DNA of 64,000 bases from Macrolepiota albuminosa (taxonomy: Eukaryota; Basidiomycota; Agaricomycetes; Agaricales; Agaricaceae): contig JAMWFC010000029.1 of NCBI GenBank assembly GCA_027475525.1, positions 496,001-560,000 of the forward strand, written 5' to 3'. This document shows, one piece after another, positions 34,812-46,349 of this stretch. The notes beneath the pieces were generated by a model. That model searched no databases. It was given only the letters and a program-made list of their open reading frames with translations, and had not been told where the DNA came from. The first letter of the stretch is position 1, and the number at the start of each line of letters is the position of its first letter. The translations under genes and the position numbers were made by a program.

Positions 34812-36198
34812 TTACACAATCAGCAAGGGATGCTTGTCCTCCTGGCTTACTATCACTTCAACACCAGTAATTCCAGAATCCTGCTCGGCGTCGTGTTCCA
34901 GTTCGTGGCGCAATTTAGAAGCAAGGTCCGGAAGGTAGCCGCGTTCCGTATTATCATGCCCACCTGTTAGCAGATGCCGGAATGAGTTCCACGAAGCCAA
35001 AAATTAAATGACAAATTTCATTCACATAGAATTACGTGTGTCCCTGCTGCTACGGCAGCTAATATCTCATGCTGAAGAAGTCCATGGACGGAGTGAGTTC
35101 CGGGGTGCAAATGTGAGTTATTAAAGGCCGTACATGTGACATCTCTCCCGTGAAATACACGTCAGCTTCCTTGCCTGACAACATGGAGCCGCCTGATCCA
35201 GCACAAATGGCGACGGTACGTATAAGGGCTGCCTGGGCATTCGAGAAACTAGCATAGCCGACTTGAACTGCCCGAAAGTGAAATATTTTTCCATTAGCGA
35301 GGAAATAAACTCCCGCTCCGACGCAGTCTAGGGTGCTTACTTTGCGGAAGCTTAAGGTGTTCTTTTATCCTATTCTCTAAAGCGCTCATAGTGATCGCAG
35401 AATTGAAAGTAACGAGCCGGCCTTCACCCCCTTCGACCACGCCATCTGGGCTTAGCTTATCGCCCAAAAGCGCCAAGATAGAACCGTTCTCCTTCTCGTG
35501 TAGGACGCCGTCAGCGAGCCAGTCATTTATACCGCCCCGAACCGAGTCAAGTGCCGAATGAGGACTGTATATCGAGATTCCATGTGCTGCACATTGAAGC
35601 AGGGTCGACTGGAGCGGTGTCTTCAGCGTGAGAGTCTTGAGGCCTCTGAATATAGGCGGATGGTACGATACGATAACTGAGGCATTGCTGGCAATGGCTT
35701 CATTGAGAACTGCAGTTGTAAGGCTAAGGATCCACAATCTTTCAATCAAATCGCGCACAGGTAATAGAGATGTGGAATTGGCGCACTCGATCGTCAGTAG
35801 AACACGTTTTTTTGCCGAGTTTCGCACTGGGGACTCTGTAGATAGGTACTCCGTCAAAATTCGTTGGTGCAAGTCACGAAAAGACGCGTCAACGGGCCTA
35901 GCAATAAGCCGACCTAGAAAGTAATGAGTGTGAGCTGAGCTCAATCATGGATCATAGTCCCTGACATTGTCCCAACTCTCGGCAAGGCGAAGAGGAGCTA
36001 TGCGCTCCATCGCTCGGCAGACGGCTTTCAAGATAGAATTTGACATTGAACAATTCTTGATGAACGTAAGAGTCGTTAGTGTGAGAATTTTTCAAGAATT
36101 TCAGTGGGTCACGGTGTCGCCGAAAAAAGTTTGATGACCAGCTCATCTGCAAAACTTTCCTTTAGATTCGACCCACATACCTTGAACCTTGTAGTCAT
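34812..36198 (-). CDS. NIF3: NIF3-like dinuclear metal-centre protein
   Basis: Conserved NIF3/YbgI-family protein (GTP cyclohydrolase 1 type 2 fold) with a two-metal site; biochemical role unsettled. The best-supported exons are 35723-35341, 35267-35134, 35071-35026 and 34963-34812. They read DLTTAVLNEAIASNASVIVS, YHPPIFRGLKTL, HSALDSVRGGINDWLADGVL, then QVGYASFSNAQA, CAGSGGSMLSGKEADVYFTG, EMSHHEILAAVAAGTHVILC and GHDNTERGYLPDL. Metal ligands of the family (H in YHPP, the D in HSALD, H and E in GHDNTERG) are all present. The N-terminus (MTTRF..., ATG at 36198; RAMERIAPLRLAESWDNV, about 36024-35975; VGLLL near 35917; SPVRN...RVLLTI ending 35787) is clear in sequence, but one junction near 35836-35905 does not resolve with standard GT-AG sites. 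Confidence 0.9.
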
Positions 36199-37455
36199 TG
36201 CCTTTTCTGAGATTTCTCTAAAGCCGCCTCAATTCAAAATGTACACATGTCCCAATGATCGTTTCTGATGCATTCCCGGAAGGGTCTTATCTTAAAAAAT
36301 GAATGCAATTACTCATTAGTGTATAGGCCGATTGAACATATCTGTCATATGGGGCACGCTTGATGGACTTATGGTTAGGACTTTGGTCTCATCTATGATC
36401 TTGAAGATGTCTTACTATCTACTGGCAATTTGACTGTTAGTCAAGCTGTAGGCCCAGCCTCTTTTGATCTTGACGCTGTTTTCTTTCCCTCTGTATGTTT
36501 TGGACAAAGCAAATATATTGCTGTTCGCTCGCTCTGTTCCTACAAAGTGCGAAGCCCGTTGACTCTAGTCGCACCAATCTGACGTTCCGCATACATACTT
36601 CCGGGGATGATGACATTGTGTCCGTATGGACGTTCTAAATCTTTGATCTGACTTTCTAGCTGTGCGATCCTATTATCCCGGCCAACGCGCACGCAGCACT
36701 AGACGTCGCTTCTCTTAACAGTGCTATTATTTGTGGTCTATGTTGTGATAACAATCTCTTTGTGATCTATCCCTCATCAGGCTCGACAGCCGATTTGGAC
36801 TTACTCTTGTCCGAGAAGCGCGCTTGTATCTAGCAAGCAGAGACCTAGAAGCCCGCATACTATTCACGCCGATGCGATGTCTGGTGAAGCGATAGTATCA
36901 GCGCCGCTCTTACCGCCCGGTGACATATTCCACGACTGACAACATCATGTCTGCCGCGTCAGAATCCAGGGCTGTCAGCCCAACACGTTGATCTTGCTTC
37001 GTCATCTCCCCTGGCTGGGTCCCTAATCGTATACTAATGGACCAGAGTCTACATATGAAACGGCCATATCGCGGCAGCACTAGATCACTGCAGCCATGGC
37101 ATCTGGGCCTCTCGATCTGACGCGGTAATATCATCCATTGATATTTTGAAAAAAAAATAGTCATTATATCAAGTGTGACCCGAGTCCACAGGAGACACAC
37201 TTCACCAAAGATAATATTGCCAGTTGATTATCTGTGTTGGATCACTTGACTGTATCAGTTAACGGTCGCTCTAGATCCTGTCTTCAACACGCGCCAGGGT
37301 TAATATAGAATTCGCACAAAACAATGCGCCGACATGATCTGCGGCGAACAATGACACAGCGTAATCACTGGAGATGCTATATGTGTTCAAGTCTTTGCGG
37401 TTTATGTTTGGCTACTTCTGTTTTTACTGTTTTGAATTCTCTGTACCGGTGTGTG

Positions 37456-37609
37456 GCACGCCATGGCGAAAAAAAAAGACTGTGATAATGAGCCGGCTCG
37501 AAATGGTTTTCGCTCGTTCCAAGTATCCTTAAGCACGCCATGGCGAAAAAAAAAGACTGTGATAATGAGCCGGCTCGAAATGGTTTTCGCTCGTTCCAAG
37601 TATCCTTAA
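37456..37609. repeat. 77-bp exact tandem pair
   Basis: Copies 37456-37532 and 37533-37609; same series. Confidence 0.92.
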
Positions 37610-37840
37610 GGCATGCCGTCAAGATCTTACCACGGTTTTGACTGACCCTTTTTCTTCCATTCCCCCGTATGGACAATGCAAGTATCAGACTCCCAGGATA
37701 CTACTCTAATGTTGCAGTGGTGAAAGTTTGATGCTGCTCTTCTGTTTAGCCGTTGCTTTTTCTGCGGTGGCGTCTTCTCTTTGAAGGAATGAATGGACAG
37801 TAACAGCATTTCAAGTCATCGCATGAACTCATTATAAAAA

Positions 37841-37994
37841 TAGGGCGACATCTGAGATCTGAGACTTTACGTATGACTCAAATGACTTTCTTGCAGTTGA
37901 ACAGCGCGCTTTTTTTTTAGGGCGACATCTGAGATCTGAGACTTTACGTATGACTCAAATGACTTTCTTGCAGTTGAACAGCGCGCTTTTTTTT
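37841..37994. repeat. 77-bp exact tandem pair
   Basis: Copies 37841-37917 and 37918-37994; same series. Confidence 0.92.
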
Positions 37995-38071
37995 TCTTAG
38001 AACAAACACCCACGATTATGACGGTCGCCAGCTAGGAGAGGCTTATCTATCTGCAGGTTGCATGCCACTTT

Positions 38072-38225
38072 TCCCTCATGCCTTGTAGTGATAATCAACA
38101 AAAAACACAACACGCCACTGATGAGGACCTAGTCATTCTATCTTTTTGTCCCTCATGCCTTGTAGTGATAATCAACAAAAAACACAACACGCCACTGATG
38201 AGGACCTAGTCATTCTATCTTTTTG
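38072..38225. repeat. 77-bp exact tandem pair
   Basis: Copies 38072-38148 and 38149-38225; same series. Confidence 0.92.
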
Positions 38226-38454
38226 CTCGCATCAGCAACTTGTGAGGTTACAAGTACCCAGACCGCTTTACTCAAGGTCCAATGGAGAAAGAGTGTCGCA
38301 AACGTAGAATCCCAGGCGCCAGGATTATTTGATTCAGGAAAAGTACTACGGAGAATTGCTAGGGAATGGGCACTTTACTTCAACAATCTGCCTATCGTGA
38401 TGGGTGTTTAACCACTCTTGGTCAACCTGTCATCCTCTCGGTCCAGGAAATAGA

Positions 38455-38608
38455 GCCCGTGAAAATGATGAAATGGAGCGAATTTCTGTAATACTTGATT
38501 GGAGAGCAGTGGAGAAGCGACTAGACTGCAAGCCCGTGAAAATGATGAAATGGAGCGAATTTCTGTAATACTTGATTGGAGAGCAGTGGAGAAGCGACTA
38601 GACTGCAG
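38455..38608. repeat. 77-bp exact tandem pair
   Basis: Copies 38455-38531 and 38532-38608; same series. Confidence 0.92.
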
Positions 38609-38990
38609 AATCCTTGCTCGTCGGCAGTCTCCTACTCTACGTGCTTCCAGTTTTCTCATCTGAGGATTGAAGGGAATAAAGTTGGGAATGAATTCGACCA
38701 CCTATAGTAATTTCTTCCCATACAGAAATAACATTGAAGCACATATCCGGCCCTGTAACTCACAATGGCATTCCCAATGCGTTTTTGAAGACATACTGGA
38801 AGGTAATTTAATGCTGATCTGTAAAGACATGTGGGGAAAGAACCTGACGAGGTTATCTAGTGAACATAAATGACATTTCACTCAGAGTATCCTATACCCC
38901 CTGGAGCATTGCCCTAGATCGGGTTCTGCTGTATGTACACGATCTACCTACTGGCCCTGTCTTCTCTTTAGTCATCCAATCGAGGTTATG

Positions 38991-39144
38991 TGCCCAGATG
39001 TTGAGATAGTGGAAGCTTGTTCAGGCATGCAAGTACTACTGACAAAGAACAGTTCCTGGAGAATATGTGCCCAGATGTTGAGATAGTGGAAGCTTGTTCA
39101 GGCATGCAAGTACTACTGACAAAGAACAGTTCCTGGAGAAAACA
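38991..39144. repeat. 77-bp exact tandem pair
   Basis: Copies 38991-39067 and 39068-39144; same series. Confidence 0.92.
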
Positions 39145-39358
39145 AAACGTATTGATTCTTTGGCACAATTCACAAATCACTGAAACTCAGAAGGGCTAGG
39201 TTAGGCCTAGGTTGGAAACAATTCAACCTGAAAGGAGACGTGCCCACGCTTGGTGATGTGATCAATAATTTTTGTGGACTTCCAAATGGTTTTGAAACTC
39301 AGTTGAGATACGGACTTCGGACAGGAGCTGCATGTTCTGCGCAGCCTGAGCCTTCATA

Positions 39359-41003
39359 ATGCGGTGGTTCCTCCTTCTGGCACTAGGCATCGTACTGTGC
39401 GTGGCAAACGACGAGTTGCCATGTACGATTCATCACGAGGGAAAGTACTATGACCTTGACCCACTCAAATCAAAGTAAAGGAGGCTCTTTACTCGGACGA
39501 GCACCGTATTCACGAAATTCTGTCTAGTCAAGATTATGAATTCAGGACACCGGGTGACCACTCATTCACTCTGAATGTTTGCAGGCGACCTTCGAAAGAA
39601 TCGTTTGGCTTGAAGGATATAGACGACTCTACGGTTGCTGGGTTTGTCAGATTGGACCACGGTGACTTTTCCATCGGGTGAGTCTCTTGTTGAATAGCAT
39701 GTAAAGTAAGACTAATGAAATCTATAGAGCTGTTAATACAACTCTATCAATGTATGACTCGAACGTGCGCATGACGCTCACGGGTGGTTCACGCTGCTCT
39801 ATAGAGCTGTTAATACAACTCTATCAATGTATGACTCGAACGTGCGCATGACGCTCACGGGTGGTTCACGCTGCAACTTAAATCTGGGGACACTGAGTTG
39901 CGCGCATCGACTGTTGTCGATTTTGTGTGCGATACCTCTGTTTTCGGCGCAGGTGAACCGCGCCTTGTGGCCCAGTTTCCACCTGGTAACGACGAGGAGG
40001 CGTGTGGTTATTTCATACAATGGAAGACCCATGTAAGCGCTTCCTCTGAATCTGTGTCGGTGATCTCGTAACTTTTTGGACAGGTCGCGTGCCCGACTAA
40101 TGAACCTGGTGGAGCATGGGGTTTCCTCGCGTCCCTTATCTTCACGTGTGTTCCTTTCATTCTCCTATGACATCTTCCCTAATTAACATCCAGACTAATT
40201 GGTCTTGTCCTCCTTTACTTTGCTGTTGGGACCCTATACAACCGATACGTCCTACACCTTCGAGGTTTCGACCAAATCCCTCGCTTTTCACTTGAGAGCA
40301 TGCGCTACCATGCCTCCGAAGCTGTTTACTGGTTCAAGGATCTGATCGGGATAGGTTCAAAACAATACAACTATCGTATGCCACAAGAAGGGTTGAGCAC
40401 AACATTATCTGGAGGAAGTGTATTACCTCGTTCCACATCAGGAACAGGAGGTCTCAATCCAGTTAGCCATCATACACAAGCGTCGAATCCAGAAAGTGCT
40501 GCTGGTACTAGCCCAGGTTCAGGGGGCGGTGCATTTGTTCGTCCATACAACTCCCGCACCACATCTGCATCTGGGAAGCAATACGATATTAACCCCGTCT
40601 CGCATCAAGCGCAAGCGTCCGTCGCTGCGTCCGCAGTTCCTGCACCGCCCACGTCCGACCTATCTCAGTCTCAACCACCACCTCAATCGCCATCGCGACC
40701 TCAACCTCGACAAGCGCCGTTATCCCCACCTGCTGTGCCCTCCGTAAATACCGTTCCAGCACCCGTGCAGGAGAGACACCGCCCGCAACCTTTCGACCTT
40801 GGCGACGATGATGATGGCGAGGTGAATTTGGGTACCACGAGCACGGTTGTAGACACCGCCCGCAACCTTTCGACCTTGGCGACGATGATGATGGCGAGGT
40901 GAATTTGGGTACCACGAGCACGGTTGTGCCGAAGAAGCAGGCTGGTGTTGCTGCTCAAGAACGGGGAAGGGATCTGGGCGATGGTGGGGTGATAAGATTG
41001 TAG
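39359..41003 (+). CDS. Atg27-like / mannose-6-phosphate receptor homology (MRH) membrane protein
   Basis: Type I membrane protein of the Atg27/MRH family, a Golgi-endosome sorting receptor linked to autophagy in yeast. Exons: 39359-39474, 39528-39677, 39728-40032, 40084-40145 and 40194-41003. Features: signal peptide MRWFLLLALGIVLCVA; MRH lumenal domain with paired Cys (ELPCTIHHEGKYYDL, FTLNVC, MTLTGGSRC, VVDFVCD, EEACGYFIQW); one membrane helix (LIFTLIGLVLLYFAVGTLY) followed by NRYVLHLRGFDQIPR. The cytosolic tail is Pro/Ser/Gln-rich and ends LGDGGVIRL. Three disruptions are visible: 77-bp duplications in exon 3 (39721) and exon 5 (40775), and one missing base in a G run at 39886-39889. With the second copies and the missing base set aside, the reading frame runs from start to TAG at 41001-41003. 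As assembled, the last exon stops early at 40902. Confidence 0.88.
39721..39874. repeat. 77-bp exact tandem pair within Atg27-like exon 3
   Basis: Copies 39721-39797 and 39798-39874. The copy repeats the exon's 5' splice-acceptor end and disrupts the MRH domain. Confidence 0.92.
40775..40928. repeat. 77-bp exact tandem pair within Atg27-like last exon
   Basis: Copies 40775-40851 and 40852-40928. Since 77 is not a multiple of 3, it creates a premature stop at 40902. Confidence 0.92.
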
Positions 41004-41015
41004 AAGGACTAGTTG

Positions 41016-41169
41016 ACTACGACCGACTATTCTATTTGTATTATTCTTTTTCTTGCGTGATTCAGGATTTGATGCCCTCTTTGTAGTAACACACTACGAC
41101 CGACTATTCTATTTGTATTATTCTTTTTCTTGCGTGATTCAGGATTTGATGCCCTCTTTGTAGTAACAC
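41016..41169. repeat. 77-bp exact tandem pair
   Basis: Copies 41016-41092 and 41093-41169, in the presumed 3' UTR of the Atg27-like gene. Confidence 0.92.
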
Positions 41170-41275
41170 TTTCTTGGTTATGTTAGTCTTTTGCGTGCAA
41201 GTACCTCCTGTTTCGCTTACCGTCTCATAAGTCACTGCATCTTCAATAATTCTTGTCTTGCTCGATGCGGGGTTC

Positions 41276-41429
41276 TAATCCTTCAGTGAATATAACTTTC
41301 ACCAAATGTCTAGATGCGATCATCTCATAACTACGGTCCGTAAAGCTTTGCCTAATCCTTCAGTGAATATAACTTTCACCAAATGTCTAGATGCGATCAT
41401 CTCATAACTACGGTCCGTAAAGCTTTGCA
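41276..41429. repeat. 77-bp exact tandem pair
   Basis: Copies 41276-41352 and 41353-41429; same series. Confidence 0.92.
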
Positions 41430-42103
41430 ATGACCTCCTTGTCATAGGCTCTAGCTATAACTCCCCGCATCACTCTCCACTATCCACAGACAAGGTCAAG
41501 CTCAATAACATGAAACGTTATTTCGGCACGTTTTTGTCAAATCCTTATTCACCAGCTAGACGCTCAGCGTTATCAAAACTTCATTCCTTACGTTACAACT
41601 CGCCAATGCCGGTTTCGAATTCTCATCAGACATCTGCAGGATGTTGAGAACACTCAGGATATCGCATATACTGCAGTTGCAAGTAAAAGCGCGCACACGG
41701 ACATCTCAAAGGTCCTTATTCTTACTGGAAACAGTGCAGGTACCCTTCAATTCTAGATGTTTAGAGAGTAGGTGTTTTCGACATATATTTGTTCTTATGC
41801 AATTGCGATGGTTCAATTACTCGGGTGGTTCACGCATGTTAAGTGATGAGTTTCAGTCAGGTTTCGTTGGACTTCTTGGCATCTAATTGGATGCGTTTTC
41901 TTCTTTGAGTAACCGTGTGTTCATCAAGTCTCTGAGGTTCTAGTTTCTCAATCTAGAGGTGCTACAAGTGAGATGGTACACACTTGGAGCTTTTCCTGCA
42001 ATTATTCGCAGAGGGACAATGTTAACGCCGCCGAGATGGAAGAACAAGAGTTTCCTATTCCGGTTCACTATGATCCATCCCGCTCCTTGTCGATCGTAAG
42101 TAA

Positions 42104-42257
42104 TTAGTAAAAATAGCTTTGCTCGGGAATATAAAGAGTCAACTACGTATCCATTGAAATCTGAAAACTTCCCTCTTTACTTAGTAAAAATAGCTTTGCT
42201 CGGGAATATAAAGAGTCAACTACGTATCCATTGAAATCTGAAAACTTCCCTCTTTAC
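42104..42257. repeat. 77-bp exact tandem pair
   Basis: Copies 42104-42180 and 42181-42257; same series. Confidence 0.92.
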
Positions 42258-43081
42258 TCCTTTGTCGTTGAGAAGAAATCAAATCCGTTCAATGCCCGAA
42301 ATCGAAATCTCTTTGTCTTTGCGAGTACGTGCTGCTTGAACAGGAGTAAATTGATTGAAGCTCGTGACACCAGGCGTAGCAGGAAGTGACACTCAAACTA
42401 TGCGCTTCACCATCGGAACTATGGCTGTAACGTCGACCAACTCGTCAACAGGCATGCCTTTCACGAGCTGAACATGTGCGTCTCCGAGTCCATCTAAGTA
42501 GTCTAGTTGTGCAAGGGCGAATCACCGAAATGTTTGATGAAGTCACGAGCCACGTTTCACAGTCTAGACGCCCAAGATCAGATTTGCACACCTTCACCAA
42601 TCACAGCCATGACCTATTGCTATGTCTAAGACGTGAAGAGCCGATGACATTCCTATGTGAGTTTTCAGTTGTCCGTTACCACGACCCCTTCGTCTGATGA
42701 CCTCTTCAGGACCAGAAAAAGATCACCGCATGATCAAAAGCATGCACGAGGTTTCCTGGAGGCATCCACCCCGTGTTGCCCGAGATTTTTTATCGGGTAA
42801 CAGGTGGGCGAGAGCCCGTCAGATGGTGATTATCAATGTGAAAAACGTGGCAAGTGGGGGTCCAAGCGCCTATCGGATCGCATAATAATTATTTCTTGTA
42901 ATCACCTTCTCCACCGGCTTGTTCTTCTTATCTTCTGCCCTTTCCCACCAAAAAAAGGCGAGACACATCAGGACCCATCAGAGAGTTTGCAGCCGTATCG
43001 GTATGTTTCGTTCCCATTCTTGTTCACCAGCTGAAGATGATTCTTCGCTAGAGTTGATCACATCTTCATTCGATCGCACAA

Positions 43082-45971
43082 ATGGCGACTCCCCACCCTC
43101 GCCAACTTCCAGCCCGATTTCGATCCATGGCTGCGGCTCGTGATCGTGATCGTGAAGAACAGATCCGCAGTGATGAAGAATTTGCATGGCAACTACAGGA
43201 GCAAGATGTCCTTGACGAATCCATACGTCTTGCAAACGAGCGCCACGCTTCGTCGCGTCCCTTTGTCCCACCTGTAGCTCCCCCGGGCAACGGCAGCGAC
43301 GAAGAAATAATCCAAGATGCTTTTGCAGGCCCGCCGCGCGCGCGCGATAGGAACGGTGCATCATATTCTCGGCGTAGTGCTACCGCTCCTGCCACCGCTC
43401 CCGTAGGTCCTGGACAACCTGTACTCGACCGGAATGGTGCCTTCACTCCCGAGCCATATCAGGCGCGTCCGCGCAATAGAAACGGTGCATCATATTTTCG
43501 TCACTTCCCGCGTAGTGCAACCGCTCCTGCCACTCCTGCCACCGCTCCTGCAGTTCCTGGACAACCTGTACTCGACCAGAATGGTGCTTACACTCCCGAG
43601 CCATATCAGGCGCGTCCGCGCAATAGGAACGGTGCATCATATTTTCGTCACTTCCCGCGTAGTGCAACCGCTCCTGCCGCTCCTTCCACTGCTCCTGCCG
43701 TTCCTTCCACCGCTCCTGCCACTCCTGCCACCGCTCCCGTAGTTTCTGGACAACCTGTACTCGACCGGAATGGTGCTTTCCCTCCTGAATCACATTCTCA
43801 TCACTTGCCACGTAGTTCAACCGCTCCTGTCACCGCTCCCGTAGTTACTGGACCACCTGTACTCGACCAGAATGGCGCCTACATTCCTGAGCCACATCAG
43901 AGTCGTTCAACGGCTTGGCAGTCTGCTTCAGTCATCCCTCCCGTTGTGCCCTCCGCACCTACGGGTGATACGAACACTGCTCGTGCTCCTAGACCACCCC
44001 GGCAGTCCCAGGTTCACCAGTCCAACGGTTCTGTCATACCCCCGACAACGCGTGCGCGCAATCGCACCGTTACCTTCGCTCCAGAGTCATCCCGGCCTCC
44101 GCAACCTCCGCAACCTCCGCAACCTCCGCAACCTCCGCAGCATCATCAGACCACTGCTCCCTTCATACCTCCAGCTCCAGACTCATTCCGGCCTCCGCAA
44201 CCACCGCAGCATCATCAGACCACTGCTCCCTTCATACCTCCAGCTCCAGTTTTCGCTGGCTCAAGGAGAGCCGCCACGCCAGTTCCGCCTCGCCCTACGT
44301 ATTGGTACCCTCCCGGTTTCGTACCGCCCCACATGCGTGCTCAAACTCCCGTCCCGATGATGCAGCCGATGTACTATCCCCGTACCCTCCCGGTTTCGTA
44401 CCGCCCCACATGCGTGCTCAAACTCCCGTCCCGATGATGCAGCCGATGTACTATCCCCACCGGGCGCCGTCATACCTGCCCCGCCGATCCCTCCTATTTA
44501 CCGACCACAAAAACCGAACGTCGTCTCTTCCCCTCCGCCCCAAAAAACGGAGGAAGTCATCGTCCCGTTCATCCCACCGGAACCCGATGAAAAACCGAGC
44601 CCGAAAGCCAGGCCGAGGCCGATTTTGAAGCCCAAGCCGACAGTAAAGCCTGCATCAAAAGCTGTGGTGTCTTCTGAGAATGACGATACTCGGGGTCGCT
44701 CGCGCACGAAGACTCGGCCCACCGAGCCCAAACCCAAGGCTGAGAGCCCTGAATCCACGGTCATCGGTGAGGCAGACACCGATGTTGATCTTCAGTCTGG
44801 ACCGCTGCATGACCTTCGCAAGCATGTCAGGATGCTGACAGGGTCTTTAAAATGTACCACATGTGCTGCCGAGGTACACCCCGTACGTCCCCTTGCCATT
44901 TCCTTCCCTCTCGACAATTTCCTGCCTTCCCACGTCATCTTTTCCGTCCTTTTTTTTTTTAGATTACCTTGCTGTTTTCGTGTCCAGTTTGTTTCTCGTT
45001 TTTACTAGCTGAACTGACGATGACATCCTTCGTAGACACCCATTCACAAAGATCTAAGCACCTTGCCTCGCCTCCCCTCTTTCGACTCTCATCTACACCT
45101 CACATGCTCTGCATGCAGCACGATGTACTGCCGTGGATGTCTCCGTACCCCACATTGCAAGCGGACCTGCAACGCCGGGCCCGACGAAAAATGCTTCCTC
45201 AGGACCTGCTGCCGCGCCGGTCGTGCAATCGCGATCTTCGCCATCCTCTCCTGCTTCGACGCCAAGTTCCTCGCCATGTTCCGCGCCTCGCGCCGTTCCA
45301 CGTACCTCGAATATATCAAAAAAAGCCTCTCTTCCTCATCTTCGCCCCTTTCCGAACTTATCCTCGAAACAGTCAGCTCCCTTCTTACTTGGCTCCCCAT
45401 AGACCCTATACATTCCAAGTCCCAGCCGCACGTCCATGACACCGTCAAGCCGCTCTTCCAGGTCTCCCTCTTGCTCGAGGTCATCCGGATGTGCCTCCGT
45501 GTGCCGCGAGAGGCGTGGATCCGCCGCCGCTCTTCCAGGTCTCCCTCTTGCTCGAGGTCATCCGGATGTGCCTCCGTGTGCCGCGAGAGGCGTGGATCCG
45601 CCTGGGAACGGAAAAGTATACAAGACGATATTGATGTTCCTTGTACGGCTCGAGGAGGTCGGCAAAGGTGTGCTGGCGGGGCTCGTGCTTGAGCGCCAAA
45701 AGGATTCAGAGCGGACCAAGGGAGTTGGAGAGTCGTTTGGGCTTTAGCTGAACGCGTGAGTGAAAAGAATAAGGGGAATGAAAAGAGGAAAGAGTTGGGC
45801 TGGACAGCAGGCGGCGAGCGTGAGAGCTTTTGTAAGATTTTGAGCGAGGAGAAGCTGGGTCAGGACTTGCAGGATATGAAGGACAAGATCCGGGAGGAGG
45901 AGAAAAAGGCGTTGCTGGATCATCTCCAGTGCCAGCTTCTGCGCTGGACAATGGCGGAAACACTGAAATGA
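43082..45971 (+). CDS. Large proline-rich, Cys-rich RING/IBR-like protein, frame broken in this assembly
   Basis: Unassigned family. The start MATPHPRQ is at 43082, followed by an acidic-hydrophobic helix (DEEFAWQLQEQDVLDESIR) that resembles a ubiquitin-interacting motif. Next come about five degenerate repeats of roughly 35-50 residues built on RNRNGASYFRHFPRSATAPA and GQPVLDQNGAYTPEP (43330-43910), then PPQ repeats (44095-44140) and basic-acidic linkers to 44800. A cysteine-rich part follows: KCTTCAAEV (44849-), FSCPVC (44976-), LTCSACSTMYCRGCLRTPHC and KRTCNAGPDEKCFLRTCC (45101-45220), suggesting several zinc sites as in RBR E3 ligases. After it come helical segments ending in LLRWTMAETLK, TGA at 45969-45971. 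Two 77-bp duplications (44305, 45451) and apparent single-base losses near 44456-44464, 45485-45488 and 45725-45735 break the frame. An E3 role is only inferred. Confidence 0.65.
44095..44142 (+). repeat. In-frame 9-bp minisatellite coding Pro-Pro-Gln
   Basis: Five tandem units of CCTCCGCAA-type; a related block recurs at 44190-44215. Confidence 0.85.
44305..44458. repeat. 77-bp exact tandem pair in coding sequence
   Basis: Copies 44305-44381 and 44382-44458. It produces a false stop at 44437. Confidence 0.92.
45451..45604. repeat. 77-bp exact tandem pair in coding sequence
   Basis: Copies 45451-45527 and 45528-45604; same series. Confidence 0.92.
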
Positions 45972-46349
45972 TACGCTCTCGCCTTTTCTTTTTTTCTTCT
46001 GGAGTCCGGCTGCGAAGTAGTATGTATGTTTGGCCTTCATTCGTTTTGGGCGTCACCATCTTGTATTCATCGTTGCACTTGTACATATAGCTGTTGCATA
46101 CGCTTTGTCGTTTTCATTCATTCATAGTATAGTTTTACTTCTAGTGTATATTACATTCCATCCATCGAACACCATTGAAATCCCAACTGACAGAAAATGC
46201 TGAAAGCGATCCGATTTGGTTAGGAGAATAGATAAGGTAGATATGATCAGATAACAAGATCTAAAGATTCCCTGGGTCGGCGAAGTCTTTGTCTTTGCTC
46301 ATAACTCTACCTCAGAAACTATAACAGTTTCCTTTCGGGATAGTCAGAG
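45972..46349. other. Intergenic between the Cys-rich gene and phosphoglycerate mutase
   Basis: Same-strand genes 378 bp apart. It should contain the 3' end of one and the promoter of the other. No other feature was seen. Confidence 0.5.

Larger units (their letters stand above)
36199..39358. other. Gene-poor region dense in 77-bp pairs
   Basis: No gene supported. Five 77-bp tandem pairs fall here (37456, 37841, 38072, 38455, 38991), suggesting the assembly is a chain of short contigs in this interval. Short ORFs are not conserved-looking. Confidence 0.6.
41004..43081. other. Intergenic, three 77-bp pairs, no supported gene
   Basis: Pairs lie at 41016, 41276 and 42104. Short ORFs at 41641-41886 and 42476-42885 lack recognisable domains. 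Confidence 0.5.

Noticed and set aside
37456..39144. A CRISPR-like or satellite array because of many direct repeats
   Set aside because: Each repeat pair has a different sequence and no spacer; only the length (77) is shared. This is not an array.
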